From contig NZ_QHJG01000025.1 in the NCBI RefSeq assembly GCF_003184185.1, forward strand, positions 7,222 through 71,221: a stretch of 64,000 nucleotides of DNA. Reading direction: 5' to 3'. Positions 21,164 through 32,460 of the stretch are shown one piece after another. Within the stretch, counting starts at the first letter, position 1, and each line of letters starts with the position of its first letter. This DNA comes from Legionella qingyii. GTDB lineage: Bacteria > Pseudomonadota > Gammaproteobacteria > Legionellales > Legionellaceae. Under the pieces are notes generated by a model, which had not been told where the DNA came from, made no database searches, and was given only the letters and a program-made list of their open reading frames with translations. A program made the position numbers and the translations under genes.

Positions 21164-22588
21164 AGTTAGATGGAAAAACGGTCAGCCAAAACGTGACTAA
21201 AAACGCCCCCATTCCAATAATCACTAGGCGCTCTGACGGAATAGATGAGCCGCGACTTCGCACTAAAGTTGGTAATGACAAAGTAAACCTACTTATTAAA
21301 ACAAGTACAGCCATTCGCTCCTTACTTTTAGTTCGTTGGATATTATCCGCTCCCGAACCAATGAACTGAGTCCCATACGGAATTATGCATTAGGGTCTAA
21401 TGGAAAGTAAAACCCGCATAATTAGGGACGGAGGTACTACAGCATCAATTCTTTTATTCACTCAAAAGGAGCTAATAAGTTCAAAAAAACCGCTAGATGC
21501 TTCTTGGGACATCCTTCACGGACGAGCGATATAAACCCTGGTCGTCAATTTATCTCTAGTATTAGCTGTTCTACTAACGGGGCCAGTAGTTATTCGGCCT
21601 TTTATTAGTACCTCATCGCTAACCACTATATAAGCGCGAATTTCTATTCGCACAAGTGACTAAGAAATACGAGTAACAAGACTCAAAGAAATCATTAGAA
21701 TAGCTCGAGAACATGATTACATAATATTCTCCGTCCTAAAAAATGAACGTCCGTAGCGTCTTGGGTATAACGGCACCCTACTCACCGCCGTAACCGGTAT
21801 CATTGTGATGCCTACTAAGGCTATAAAAATGGCCTTACGCTTTCGGGTCCTTCTTGGGGTTTACGGTAACCAAAACTGGCATAGTAAACCCTCTTACGTT
21901 CTAAAAGTGGCAATAAAGGGAGGACTACATCAAAGTTGTCTGATATTAAGTATAACCATCGGCGGTGCGCATGGTGAGGTAGTCTGGGTCGAAGGGGGCA
22001 CATCCTCAATTCACGTAGTATTTCAACCGCTAGTTAAAAGACCGGCCATTCATGTTTCCTTATCTATGGTATTCGACACGTTAGCATTAGTTCGGTTGAA
22101 AGTAATTCAACGGTCGAGTATAGCGAAGGCTCGAGTTCGGTTAGTTCATGTGCAACGGGTCCAAGTTGTGGAAGTTTTTTTGAGAAATATGCCGGATCGG
22201 CTCTAAATGGTTCAACACGTTCTCGTCTCGGCACCAACCATCCCCGGTCGTACTATTCTACCGAGTTCCCTGTAAAGCGTTCTAATAAGAATTTCATATT
22301 TAGGTAGGTAAAAGCATGTTACCCCGGTGGCCATCTCACGCATTATGTTCGTTTTGCGAGGGGTAGAGCGTCGAATAGTCGTTAAAGTAGTGCATTACGG
22401 AGTAGGTTACGTGCCCGATATAGCAGTTGGCAATAGCATAGCAGTTTCGACTACATCACGGGCTCTATTTATAACGGTTGGGCCTATAGGTCGCATGGCA
22501 AAAACGAGACTGAACGTTCGGTAACCCCTTCGAGGGGTATTCATAACCATACACACTGTGAGGTTGGTACCTGCTTCTATTGTTAGTA
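21164..22588 (-). CDS. Alpha/beta hydrolase, lipase-like
   Basis: 474 residues, ATG at 22588 with AAGGAGC, TGA at 21164. 'MIVIFVHGWSVTHTNTYGEL' gives the oxyanion HGW; 'ACITHSTGGPIVRKWMDLYF' carries the nucleophile elbow (H-S-T-G-G); 'LIMLAPTNHGSALAQLGKSR' and 'GSDGVVRVAATNMNY' (acid Asp in DGVV) complete a lipase-like core, and a His is available in 'LPGLSHSGKN'. A C-terminal domain of about 150 residues ('RLIDDRGNHLVDYDLYLTAG') is unfamiliar, possibly beta-rich. No signal peptide. Probable esterase or phospholipase. Confidence 0.82.
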
Positions 22589-23093
22589 CTACGAGGAATT
22601 GACTAACTGAGATGTTGTCCTGTAACAACTCATTGAGCGACTATAATCTAATAAAATTTGAACTTGGAGTTCAAAAAATCAAACCGGAGGTACTAATCTA
22701 ATTAATTCTACGAGAAGATACTTCTTCTCCGATAGTTTCACGTGTTTCCCAAAACCTTCGTAGGTAGATTTAGGCGTATTTGTATGGCGTTGTGTGTAAA
22801 TGTCCTGAATGCTTTTTGGGGTTAGAGAAACAATTTTTTACAAAAATTAAGCCAGTAAATCAGATAGATTTGAGGGAGTAATTTTTGTAAAAAACGGAGC
22901 TGGAACCCTAAAAAGCATTCAGGACTAAATATTTCTTATATGAGTAAGTAGTTCAAACTCTAACATCTAAGACCAACGAACAAAGAAGTCAAAATTTGTT
23001 CCATATAACCAGTTAATAGTAATTTTATAGGGATAATTAGATTTTTTCTCTTACATAAAACTCTGCGTTATTTAAAAATTTATTCCACGAATC
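22589..23093. other. Intergenic region with a MITE
   Basis: 505 bp between the divergent hydrolase and epimerase genes. It holds the MITE at 22802-22925 and otherwise only AT-rich sequence; no gene seen. Confidence 0.6.
22802..22925. mobile_element. 124-bp MITE with 22-bp terminal inverted repeats
   Basis: Ends are CAGGACTTACGAAAAA(C/T)CCCAA, 22 bp with one mismatch, at 22802-22823 and inverted at 22904-22925. The element is flanked by the 5-bp direct repeat ATTTA (22797-22801 and 22926-22930), a target-site duplication. An inner inverted repeat (AAAAAATGTTTTTAA-like) lets the whole element fold. No coding capacity: a non-autonomous insertion element mobilised by a transposase elsewhere. Confidence 0.85.
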
Positions 23094-24197
23094 TACTTCT
23101 AATACCTCTAAGTATAACGCGTTAATTGATAAGGTAATTAAGCGGGTAAATATTGACGCCATTCTGCATGACTTACGCAACTCCTACACCACCATTACTA
23201 ATTTTGCCTATCACCGTTAACCCCCATACCAAGTCGACGAAGTTGAGGACGGTAGTGACCTCTGTCATGCCTTAGATAATAGAAACGTTAATTTTGGTAA
23301 GAACCAGGCGTTAATTAACCTGCTTCATAAAGTCTTAACTTAAATAATGAGGTTTACTTATTGGTCCGGTATCGTTCCTTATGGAGCCGTTTTCGCCGGT
23401 AACTATAGCGTAACGTACTAAATAAACGGGTTGTAACACCGAATGGAGAAATATTTAACGACCCGCCATTATGCTTGTCGTAATCGAGCACATAATGCTA
23501 TTCGCAATTTCTCTAACTACGCTACCACGTCCTACGCCAACTGGAGCAGTTAGTTCCCGTGGTTTGATATTTTTATTTTAACCCTAATTTAGGTTAACTT
23601 CTGTAGTTCGCGCAGGTACGCTAAGCAGTTCGCCATCCACTAAGATAATGCAATGAACAACTACGCTTAGTCCCTACCAGAATACTGCTACGGAACTTCC
23701 AATAACTCAGTAACTTCGTTGTCGTAAACTTATAACGAAACCAGCTTGTTGGATAAGCACGAGTTCTAGACGACGTGAATTTCCGATAATCGCTTGTCCA
23801 TCTGACAGACTAATAACGGCTACTCCGCACAAAAAGGGGACTTCTATGAGACTTATAACGTTTTTAATTACGCACACTACCCCAGTTATAATTCGATTAC
23901 TTTAGCCCACCGTAACTCTTACGCGTTCGCTAGATATTATAACGATTTAGTCGTGTGTACTTTTAGTACCAACCTACGTACGACCTTAGTGGGTAACCTT
24001 AACGACGATAGCGGTCAAAACGAAATTCATTCGGCCTATAGAAGATACGTCTGGAACTAGGATAAATAAACTAAGCACTGTTAATACATGAACCACCCCG
24101 CGTTGCGGAACCGCGATTTTAGTAAAATAGTCTGTTTGGACCAAACCCTTAACTTCCATAAAAGGTCCCTAATTTAGTCTAACCTCACTAGGTAATT
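23094..24197 (+). CDS. Dipeptide (L-Ala-D/L-Glu) epimerase, enolase superfamily
   Basis: 367 residues, ATG at 23094 (AAGG upstream), TAA at 24197. Enolase-superfamily sites in order: 'HQTIKIKLG' (catalytic KxK, near residues 160-162), 'TLLVDANQGWSYDDA' (first metal Asp), 'IALVEQPIRA' (Glu), 'IIADEACFSP' (Asp), 'GVNIKLMKSGGI' (second catalytic Lys) and 'KIMVGCMLESPIG', the last typical of Ala-Glu epimerases. It interconverts epimers of murein dipeptides, allowing recycled peptidoglycan to be used. A permease gene overlaps the stop, so dipeptide uptake and use may be linked. Confidence 0.88.
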
Positions 24198-25483
24198 ACA
24201 GAAAAATGTAAGTCAATCGGTCAAATCCATAATAACAAGAAATACGACATTACGATAAAGCGTTACAACTACGCAATTAGCGCTGGCGTTAGACACAACC
24301 TGACCCGATAAACACCTTAGATTCGTCGGGTTAACTGTAGCCTTTGAGATACCGATTACGCAATCCGAGTAAGTACCGGAATCAACCAAAATAATAGTAC
24401 GACCCAGTACCGAATCCACTCTAGAATTGCGTATGAGTCCAGTCAGTATGGAACCACGTGGTTCAACAAATACCCTAACCCTAATTATGAGTCGCTGCGC
24501 GATTTTAACCGTAACATGAAAGTAGAAAATAGTAACATCCAAACGAACCGTGAAACCGTCCTCCCAATCGATAAAATCGAGGGTCAAATGCGGGATAACG
24601 TCCAAGACAACCTGATAGTGCGGGGTCAAACCGACACAATTACGTCCGAAGTCGGCTTCTCCGAAATTAAGAACCTGGAAAACGAGGAGGTCAGCACCGC
24701 AATGACCCACAATGTCCTGATTTAATACACTGCCACGAAGAAATACGTAGAGAAGGTCACCGGAACCAATGAAATTAATGATGCACCCACTACCGATTGG
24801 CTAATGTTGCTTTCATACGCTTACTTAGAACACTTCTACTCCTATGAAGTCTCGGTAAACGCGGGTCATTTGTTGTTTTCGCCCGATGAAACGAGAAGAA
24901 TTAAAGAAAATACCGCACACAGCAGATACCAAATAACCGAGTCCGTTTTTGGTGGATACAGTAAAAACAGTACAATAAAGATCGCGACTAATGCCCTAAC
25001 CGCTCAGTTAATTCAAATTAGGTTCAAAAATTTAACAAACAACTCCCCTACGTTTTTTCGGATGTAGAGAAGAAAAACAAATAAAACAAACTAGGAAAAT
25101 ACCAAAATTAAGTAGTCCGCCCTCCTAAATAACGTAATTGTCTTAATAATTGGGGGAATTAATTAAATCCCCCGTTTGGGTATAATAGCTACAATTAACC
25201 TAAGTGTCCACGAAAACCGTACGGCCCACGACGCCTTCGTTGGTAATTTTACGACGTAGTCGAAAAAAGAGGATCACAGGAAGTCTACGTTAACGGGTAC
25301 TATAGCAAGCGAAACACGTACTAGAAGCGCTGGGCACACTGATTAATACGGATAGGACCACGGTTATACAAACGACGCTACCCGAAACGACCTTCGCTTT
25401 TACAGTTTCGTTACTATGTTTTGCCTGATTGACAGTGACGCCGTGTTCAGAATAAAGATTAACATATGTCAAATAAGAATACT
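24197..25483 (+). CDS. Permease, GntP/ion-transporter superfamily-like
   Basis: 428 residues, ATG overlapping the epimerase stop by one base (TAATG), TGA at 25483. Around 11 hydrophobic helices, for example 'SFYIQLASLGIIVLYAVMLF', 'GSFMALVGFIIMLGHGLGEI' and 'GIVLSSFIIVGLLGTLAGGL', with a cytoplasmic loop rich in charged residues near 'QRKYANESCEDEDTSEPFAP'. The overall pattern resembles gluconate- or carboxylate-type symporters. Coupling to the epimerase suggests a dipeptide or amino-acid substrate, which is inference. Confidence 0.7.
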
Positions 25484-25500
25484 AACTCGCACAAGTATTT

Positions 25501-25528
25501 CAATCCAACCCAGCACTGAGTTGGATTG
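25501..25528 (+). terminator. Hairpin terminator after permease
   Basis: GTTAGGTTG-N10-CAACCTAAC, 9-bp perfect stem, 17 bp after the permease stop and before the converging HdeD-like gene. The T-run behind it is weak (TAATTTT). Confidence 0.55.
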
Positions 25529-25579
25529 ATTAAAACGCCTCTTACTCTCATCCATATAAGGACCAACGTTCACTGATCT

Positions 25580-26143
25580 GATGCGGAACAACGCATTTCG
25601 TTAACGATACTTATACATTCAGGTTGGTGACTATTAGTATAGTTAGCGTTATTTGTTAGGCTACTGGGTATTAGGTGAGTAACCGGTCACACTATTTTAG
25701 TACTATGGTTCATAATTTCACGTATAGGGGCGTTTATTCTAGGTTGGGGTGGGGAACCACACGGCATTCCTATACCTGTACGATTACGCTTGTTATGGCT
25801 ATTGCTATTCGCAGGTACGCTCATTACGTCATTACTATCAACTGCGATTATTTCCTAGTATATTCTGCTACGGCCGCGGTTATTCCATCTCATAACGTTA
25901 CTCTTAAACGGTTTGGCATGGAAAGGTAAGAAATACAAATTTGCGTAGTCGTTTCACGCTGTTAGGACTTTAGTACTCATTACGTCGCTTTTTTATGTAC
26001 GACTGATACCAATTCTTCTATAGGTAAGGATTTGGTTATTGTGGGTTCTGGTTCTCGTCTTAAGGTTTTGGATTTTTGGTAGGAGATACAACGACGTACT
26101 AAAAACACAGCCCTACTTCACGTGACAATCAATGTAAAAGGTA
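25580..26143 (-). CDS. HdeD-family membrane protein
   Basis: 187 residues, ATG at 26143 after AAAGGA, TAG at 25580. Six hydrophobic helices: 'GWFLGFGILLLVLGVIGLGM', 'LTIVSMYFFAALLMISGLSH', 'ILIAILYLIGAGIVLYDPLL', then helices ending 'GLWVIGLFIAIDMIISGWTY'. The 'GxxLLxLGxxGL' start and the 'W...GLFIAID.I..G' ending are typical of HdeD, a membrane protein tied to acid-stress resistance in E. coli. Confidence 0.88.
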
Positions 26144-26480
26144 TAGTCAAGGAAAACTAGATACATTGAAATTTATATCGGATAATAATTATTGACTTAC
26201 TAATAAAACAATGGAAAAGGACAAATTGATGATAGGTTGTGGTAGATTATGGAAAAGATATCAACCTTCTTATCTAGTATTTTACCTCAAATAACATTTC
26301 AATGTAATTTACGACAGCTAGCAAAACTTCCGCTTGCATAAAATGACCTATAAGAATTTTTTTTACCTTGTAGATCTGGCATTTTACATCTGTCAAGCTC
26401 TGCACCTTAACTTTTCCCCTATTTACATTCTACTCTAATCAAGATATTAACTTTCTATTGATGCTGCTTTTTTTCATCTA
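26144..26480. other. Intergenic region, no gene seen
   Basis: 337 AT-rich bp between divergent HdeD and methyltransferase genes; only ORFs under 30 codons and no RNA gene or repeat recognised. Promoters for both neighbours should lie here. Confidence 0.5.
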
Positions 26481-27125
26481 TACTTGTGAGAAGTATTTGC
26501 TGACTAAGCTAGAAGTTGACATCCCTGCGAACAGTATGACCGTGAGGAAAAATAAGGACGCCCGTGGGACCTGATAACCGTTCCGACCTAAATATACCAC
26601 CACTGACCATAACTTAGGCGACGTATGTCACATATAGATCGTTTTGTACTAGGACGAGAAGAATTCGCAGCATGGCTTCATCCGTATAGCATACTTTTCC
26701 TTGGGCGAGTCTTTTAGTAATAGAAAAGAGAAATACAATGGACAGAACATGAACAGCAAGACGGTGGTGAACTACATGCAAAACCGACCAGCAATCATGG
26801 AACCATATAAAGCTAGGACCCACTGTACAACCAACGTAAAAGTAAGATGCAAAAGATAGAACATAGCTTTCATTTATGGATACGGCGGCGGTTATAAGCG
26901 CAACTTCTCCCCGTTTTTCATTAATGCCGCCCAGACATACCTCAGCAGGCAGTGGGCTACATAAAACCACGATAAAAAGAAAAATAGCCGTGTGGCGAAC
27001 GCGAACCTAGTACCACCTGTGACGACAACCAAGGGCAGAAGAATAGGTAAGATTAACGGGCATAGGACTTACTTCTTTTTTATGAGCGGGCCCTAAACGG
27101 GCCTATATCCCTCATGGTTTTTATT
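26481..27125 (+). CDS. Isoprenylcysteine-carboxyl-methyltransferase-like membrane protein
   Basis: 214 residues, ATG at 26481 to TAA at 27123-27125. Helices 'TLVILALLFIPAGTLDYW', 'WIYMVVTGIESAAYSVYLAK', then 'HDPALLKRRTEVG', 'YAAANIRVEEGQKVITAGLY' and the signature 'GVVRHPMYFGAIFLFIGTPL', 'RILNEEKILARDLPGYREYQ'. This is the ICMT/PEMT fold, using SAM in the membrane. After the stop the same frame continues 'VTTRLIPFIW' to a TAA at 27156-27158, the usual family ending, so the annotated protein lacks about 11 residues because of an early stop codon. Confidence 0.85.
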
Positions 27126-27296
27126 CAGTGTTGAGCCGAATAGGGTAAGTAAACCATTGACGATACTAAGCGTTTTGTTATTTATCAGTTAAGAGACGAC
27201 AACGACACTAATACTCAACAGTAACGCTCCACGTATTCTCATTAAACGTTTGTTAGTCAACTATGCATGATATTAAATTAAAGTCCTCCATTCTAA

Positions 27297-27545
27297 TACC
27301 TTCAACTGGAAAATCTACTAATATTTCTATAAGAAAGGGCTGTACCCATACTACTCTTACTAAAGCTAAACTGACTCTTTCTACTTTGACTAATACGAGT
27401 TCTAGGAATAGAGTAGTAACCTTTTCAATCGTAAGCTACATTTCGGTGTCTATATTGTTTTTGCATGTTATGGCCAATACGTTGATAAACCGGTTGACTA
27501 AAACTTCTACTAAATTCTTTACCCATAAAGTTGCTATGTTAAATC
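27297..27545 (+). CDS. Hypothetical protein, 82 aa
   Basis: ATG at 27297 behind a perfect AGGAGG (27285-27290), TAG at 27545. Strongly acidic N terminus ('MEVDLLDDYKDILSRHGYDE') and a beta-like core 'PYLIIGKVSIRCKATDITKT'. The strong ribosome site supports a real gene. No family recognised. It is followed by a repeat-like hairpin (27568-27600). Confidence 0.6.
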
Positions 27546-27629
27546 CGAATCTAATAACACTGCGAAGCCAACGTTGGACCGACGCTTGTTGGTCCGATGT
27601 AAAGGCAAAATCTACGTCAAAAGACTCAA

Positions 27630-29006
27630 AATAGGTGCGAAACCATCACGATATTTATTACTCGGACTCACTAAATCAACTAAACGAAGGTGTGGTCGAA
27701 CTAGAGGGAGGGGGAATATCTGCAGGTGTACTCGAGGGTATTATCGCGGTGGCCACAGAACTCGCTGTGTGGTACTTCAGCTAAAAAACGTTAATATCTA
27801 TTTTGAGTAAGGTTGTCCCTAATGGAACACTAGACAACGTGTACTTCGTACACCGCATTCTCTTTATAAAAGACTTGGTATTCCCGGTGGTAGAAGAAAT
27901 CGTTTTTTATGTATCGAAACTAGCGCTAAAGCGTTCAGCCGCCGAAATAGTGCCAATTCTCCCAATAGGTTTATAACCGCTTAATCGAAAAGACTACGTC
28001 GTGAAACAGATTAACGAAATCTGTGTAACGTCGCGTTGAAACGAAGTAGTACTGTAAATCCTAGAAATCGTGTTGCAAGATAACATAGGTCCAACGGCGG
28101 CGTCCAACCCAGAACACGCGTAACCTGATACGCTGGATCGTATCATGCCCCGGACGGCAACCGCGGTAGCATTAACTATACCTTATTAAACGGTAGTTCT
28201 TAATTACTCGGTCTCGGAAGTTCGTAATTTTTACGACCCAGTAAACCTAGAAATTGCATCGGTTAATATATAAAACCTAAATTTCGAGGTACGAGTTAGA
28301 GAAGAGACAGGCCGTGATGTCTCATACACGGTAGCCGCAAAAAGTCTGTTTTAGGTGCACGGTAAAATCAGTCACCCAGCTGAGGCGTTTCTCCACGAAA
28401 GTTTAATTTAAAAAACGTAAGACTTCGATGTAAATGTTGTGGACCTAATGACATGTATCCTATATTTTTAGGCAGCGGTGCAAATCACGCGCGAAGTTGT
28501 CCCCGACCACGTATTATCCGTCATTTAACTTTAAGTGGGAAAAATTTAGGCCGTACTAAAAGTCCGGTAGGAAGCGAAAATATGGTCAGTTTAAGTCAAA
28601 ACTACGAACTATTTATAAAAACTTTTAGTGGTGCCCGTCGAAATCGTTCTCGCTCGTAAAAAAACAACTATAATACCGTGGTAAGGACCGCAAACTTAAA
28701 TACTGGGCGCTATCAGTACCAGACTTTAAGTGGCGCCGAAAATAACGTCAAAAGTTAGACTAATAAATTACGAAATTAGTGAAGTAGGTATAATGGGTGT
28801 CCCAATCGATTGCCATCGAGACTACGGCTTTAAAATACTTTAAATTTCGCGTTGTGTGGCCCAAGAAATCGTCGGTAAAAGACAGAACACCATTTCAGGC
28901 GCTCAGAAGATTGTAGATTCGTCGCGACTTAGCCTAGTCGTCCTTCCCAACGAACTCGCTACTACGATTTTCAGTAATCACGTTAATAATTGCGACTAAC
29001 TTTGTA
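27630..29006 (-). CDS. mltA: Membrane-bound lytic murein transglycosylase A-like (MltA)
   Basis: 458 residues, ATG at 29006 (TAAAGGA), TAA at 27630. Signal peptide 'MFQSALIIALMTFSIIAQAT'. MltA core: 'FQFTAYYAPAP', 'YVKDPNDPAFLMLEGSGSLI', 'HINYDGANGRPRTMLGRIV', 'YVFFAKEDGGPYGSENISLT' and the 3D-type catalytic end 'VAQDTGGAIMGAHVDVYKGE' with 'FIALPKRG'. The catalytic Asp lies in the AQDTGG segment. It cleaves glycan strands of peptidoglycan in the periplasm. No lipobox Cys is evident, unlike E. coli MltA, and the protein is longer, with extra Cys-containing insertions ('ERCAKDPKCHDEAKLRC'). Confidence 0.85.
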
Positions 29007-29222
29007 ACCATAGGAAATGGTCGGTAATAATACATTGTTCTAATATATCCTGATAACTGAGCAGTAGTTTCTACTACTTGTATCTACTCTACGTCTTCAC
29101 TTAGTTAGGTTCACATCGGACCAATCTCGTAACCATTTTTACGCTAATTTAACAATATTAACTCGGTTGAACTCAATTTAAATTTGGTTAGGGAGTAGTA
29201 AAAATAGCAGTTTCCAACTACA

Positions 29223-29336
29223 TACGCGGTAGTTCTATAATGGCTGTACGAATTTTTATGTTGCTTTGTTTCGCCAAAGAAAAGCTCACTTGAATGATGG
29301 ACCTGAACGCAGCTTTAAAAAAGTTTAGTCCTTACT
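29223..29336 (+). CDS. Small ORF, 37 aa, unknown
   Basis: ATG at 29223 (AAAGG upstream), stop TGA at 29336 overlapping the next ATG (ATGA). Begins 'MRHQDITDMLKNTTKQSGFF'. It could be a coupled leader or the out-of-frame remnant of a longer gene joined to the next ORF. Confidence 0.3.
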
Positions 29337-29653
29337 TGCTATGAAACCAATTCCTAAAAAGACCTGACTTTGACCCGTAACTTTAAACAATACTATCGTA
29401 CGTTTCACGAAATAGAGTAAAACAATTACTGTTGTTATACAGGAATCTACATGTCGACTAATAGCGACTACCGCGACTTTTTGGATGAAATCACTGAGCC
29501 GGTCCCTGTGAAAAATAATTCCAACTCTTTGTCCGTTTGGTTTGCCACTAACCATACTATTGATTATGAAGATTACGATGAAAACTATATGTTGGCCGGT
29601 AGAAGAATCCGACGCAACTTCTTTTGCTAGAGTACACAAAATTTAAATCCACT
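29333..29653 (+). CDS. Carbon-nitrogen-hydrolase-like fragment, 106 aa
   Basis: ATG at 29333 (CAGGA upstream), TGA at 29653. The start 'VKDFSGLKLGIEICYDSMQS' looks like the region around the catalytic Cys of the nitrilase superfamily ('G-x-x-ICYDS'), but the N-terminal half with the Glu and Lys of the triad is absent and the protein is about one third of the usual length. The remainder, 'VQLIIADGAEKPTLVTRPGT', is beta-rich. Either a degraded nitrilase or an unrelated small protein. Confidence 0.45.
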
Positions 29654-29804
29654 TCGAATCGGACGTTGGACCTCATGGTCTAATAACGGTATTTCCAACT
29701 CCGTTCTACGAACTTGCGAACTCGTAAATCAACTAATTTATTAGAGTCATATTTCTGTTATAGACTTGATATTAAACTAAATTTCAATTAATTAAACCAA
29801 AAAA

Positions 29805-30881
29805 TACTTCAACGGTTTCCGGTAACAAGGAATAAGTTTATTCCTACGACGAGAAGAACGCTTATTTATACGTTCTCTTAAATATTATCTCCCGCCTTGA
29901 GTTGAATAGTTATTATGAATAGGATAACTATTCTTTTTTTCAGAATCACTACGTCATTTTCTACATTCTCTTGTTAGAGTTTTTTGGCATTTGAGTACCA
30001 ATCTCAAACTGATAATATAAATGCTTAAAATAGTTAGCCAACTTACGTCATTCTTTATAAGTTAACCTTTAACATTACTCGAGAGCCTTAATCGAAACCT
30101 AATATAACGAGTAATACGAGGAGTACATTTGCGCCTTCAAAAAGTTAATTACCCGCCTTTAGTACACCATGAACATCAACCTTCTGTTTTTCCCTCACTA
30201 GGCGCATTTGGTCTCTGAACCCCATTTCTACGAATATAAACGCTAGGAACCAGGCTACTACATATAGGACGGAGGCTTATAGACCGAGCTTGATTTTTAA
30301 TGATAGTCTGGATACTGCTCCAAAATCTATGTATATGATTAGTACATCTTCTAAAATTAGGAAGGTTTGTATGAAAACCGGACTAAGCTTTAATATTATG
30401 GCTGATGTAGTCTTTTATATTATGAGTTCTTGTGTAATACCTCCAAAAACTAGAAAAAGTTTTTTTTGTCGTTTACTAACAACTCCGTCGTCATTTAAAT
30501 CTCTCCCGAGAATAATGTTATGCGTTATTTGATCTTCTTTTTATACCGCTTTCATTACTTTTTATAGTCTAATAGGTTTTGTTTTATTTGGTCTATTTCT
30601 CGCGGTGCCTTGTTGAGTGATCTCTAAAATATTGCGGTTAACTGCTTAGTTCATTAATAATACTTTGGTATAGAGTTAATCTATTCTGAGATGCTGTTAG
30701 TTAATTCTGAATATAATTTCGTCGCCTTGAGAGTTTTCTTCTTCGTTAATGAAATCGATTTGGACAACGTTTCTGGCCTGCTGTATTTAAAAAAGTAAGT
30801 TTTATGCTACACCATAGTTTTTAATTACTACGCAATCTCCTCAGATCACTATACAATTTTTTACAATGGCCTTTCTTCATT
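29805..30881 (+). CDS. Effector-like protein with Cys-His-Asp (GNCxE) region, 358 aa
   Basis: ATG at 29805, TAA at 30881. Residues about 85-160 carry 'YSIGNCNELSELALDYIAHY', then 'GGNHVVLVVGR', then 'DAYICDPWSDDVYPASEY': a Cys in a GNCxE context, a His in a GNH strand and an Asp in DPW, the order seen in papain-fold bacterial deamidases and peptidases. The C-terminal half is helical and charged ('QQMIVEAAVNLERALITIRN'). No signal peptide. A second protein with the same three elements is at 56376-57110. Enzymatic activity is inferred from motif order only. Confidence 0.65.
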
Positions 30882-31157
30882 GATTATATTTTAGGTTCGA
30901 CTTATACTCGCTTTGTTTAGTCGTTTTTATGGAAGACTCTCGAAACGAAAAAATTCAAACTTCTCATAAATTCATTTTCCGTTAATCAATTATACCTTTT
31001 AATACTACGAACGTACATATAAGGGGGGGTTTAGGATCAAATCCAATTCCTAAAGGAAACTAAGTTCCTATATCAAACCAACGTGATAAAAGGACCTTCT
31101 TTACTCACGTTGTAATATTTTACATCACTACAGTCAGCGGCTTAAGACACTCGTTTT

Positions 31158-31505
31158 TACTAAAGTTACAAACGTTAGGGGTTAACACTATGACATTTTT
31201 TTCGTGCTTGCAAGGACCTCTTTTTATTGTAACTAATACTCAAATAGCTAAAGTTTTTTTTAGGGGGCTTTCGTCGTGTTTATTTTCGTACCCGACTAAT
31301 GAACCCGCTTGAAGGGTAGTTATTTTTTCCTTGCTGCATGGCTTTTATATTTCTGGTAATACTTCGTAACTCATACAGCCTTTTTTATCTAAAATAATAG
31401 CTTTTACGTAGCGAGTAATTCTCTGGACAAAATCAGCTTTTACCGTTTTGTTAACGGAACCCAAAATTACTTCTTGTTATATTACTTAATAAATGCTTAA
31501 GGACT
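31158..31505 (+). CDS. ArsC/Spx-family protein, YffB-like
   Basis: 115 residues, ATG at 31158, TGA at 31505. Thioredoxin-like start 'MFAIPNCDTVKKARTFLEKN' with a single CxxT-type Cys, then 'YEFIDFKKNPPKAAQIKAWA', 'NKKGTTYRKY', 'LIKRPVLVENGKTIALGFNE' (the cis-Pro loop RPV). This fits the glutathione-dependent ArsC-like/YffB group; real arsenate reduction is not assured. The 276-bp gap upstream has only short ORFs. Confidence 0.88.
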
Positions 31506-31731
31506 CCATACTAAGGTTAGACAGGAATTTTTCTATTAATTACTTTCATTCCGCGTTTTATTAAGGCCTAAAACTGCCGATTTTTAGTGACCCTTTAGGA
31601 CCAACGCTCGATGTGCATGACGTGGATTAATTTCAGGATTATCTCTCGGTTATCACAGGTATTAGTTAATTCTACGAGCAACTAAAGATTTTTACATGGA
31701 ACAAAAAACAGTCTCTAAAGAGAAATGCTTA

Positions 31732-32460
31732 AATAAGTAGACTTTTTATTCATAATATATTAAAATACATACATAATAGAAAAAGATAACGAAAATTATG
31801 TAGTAATTATGCTAGCTAATTACGAACTAAGAACCCACTACGGTCTTAATGATACGGTAGAGGTTGAAGTAGATGTAGCGGATTACCGGATTTAACTAAT
31901 GGGGGAAGTACTCAGGTTATTAAATGACTACTCGCTAACTCTTTCCGTCGGCTATACCAAAATAACACATATAGACGGTTCTGTAGAAGTTGTAGAAGTA
32001 TCTCAAATTAAACTTTATCAAAACCTATTACAAGATCATTTATAAGTATTTTGTGGGGGGGTAACTCGCCCAAAACGTTTTATGGCTGTCAAAAAGGAAC
32101 ATTAGGCAATTAACTTAGTTAAACTGATAAAAAGTTTTGCTCTTTGACGGGGAATGAATTGTATATTCCGTTCGACTTTTACTTTAATCAAAAATCCAGT
32201 ATTCTATAGCCTTATGGAGGGTAACGGTTCAGTTGAAATGGGAGAACATCAAAAAACATCTCGAGTAAATAAGGGTAACCTTATTTCAATGTAACAAGAA
32301 AATTCGCGACCGTATCGTTAACACGGTTTAGTTATAGTTTAGGTAAAAAACCTCTCTTTTACATTCCACCAAATTTATATTCTCAAGGTTATAATTATCA
32401 CCGTATTGGGTAACTTCTCTATTCTTCTGGCTCGCGGTAATTTTTCCAAAATTAACCGTA
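31732..32460 (-). CDS. Amino-acid ABC transporter substrate-binding protein
   Basis: 242 residues, ATG at 32460 after AAAAGGAG, TAA at 31732. Signal peptide 'FLMALGLLISSMGYA'. SBP family 3 text: 'FDIDLAQLLCQRLKEQCNFI', 'LYKKLQEGKVDLAMGGIPIS', 'GKTVGILQNPLNGG', 'VLADIHNKTISAAFLNRSSV' and near the end 'VILASPKNQALIDRINDVLK'. It binds a polar amino acid in the periplasm. No permease or ATPase gene is adjacent, so it is an orphan or has a non-transport role. Confidence 0.88.

Noticed and set aside
29101..29180. Possible tRNA or small RNA near 'AGTGTAGCCTGGTTAGAGC'
   Set aside because: The start resembles a tRNA D-arm but no acceptor, anticodon or T-arm pairing follows; it fits the dispersed GTAGCCTGGTT repeat better.
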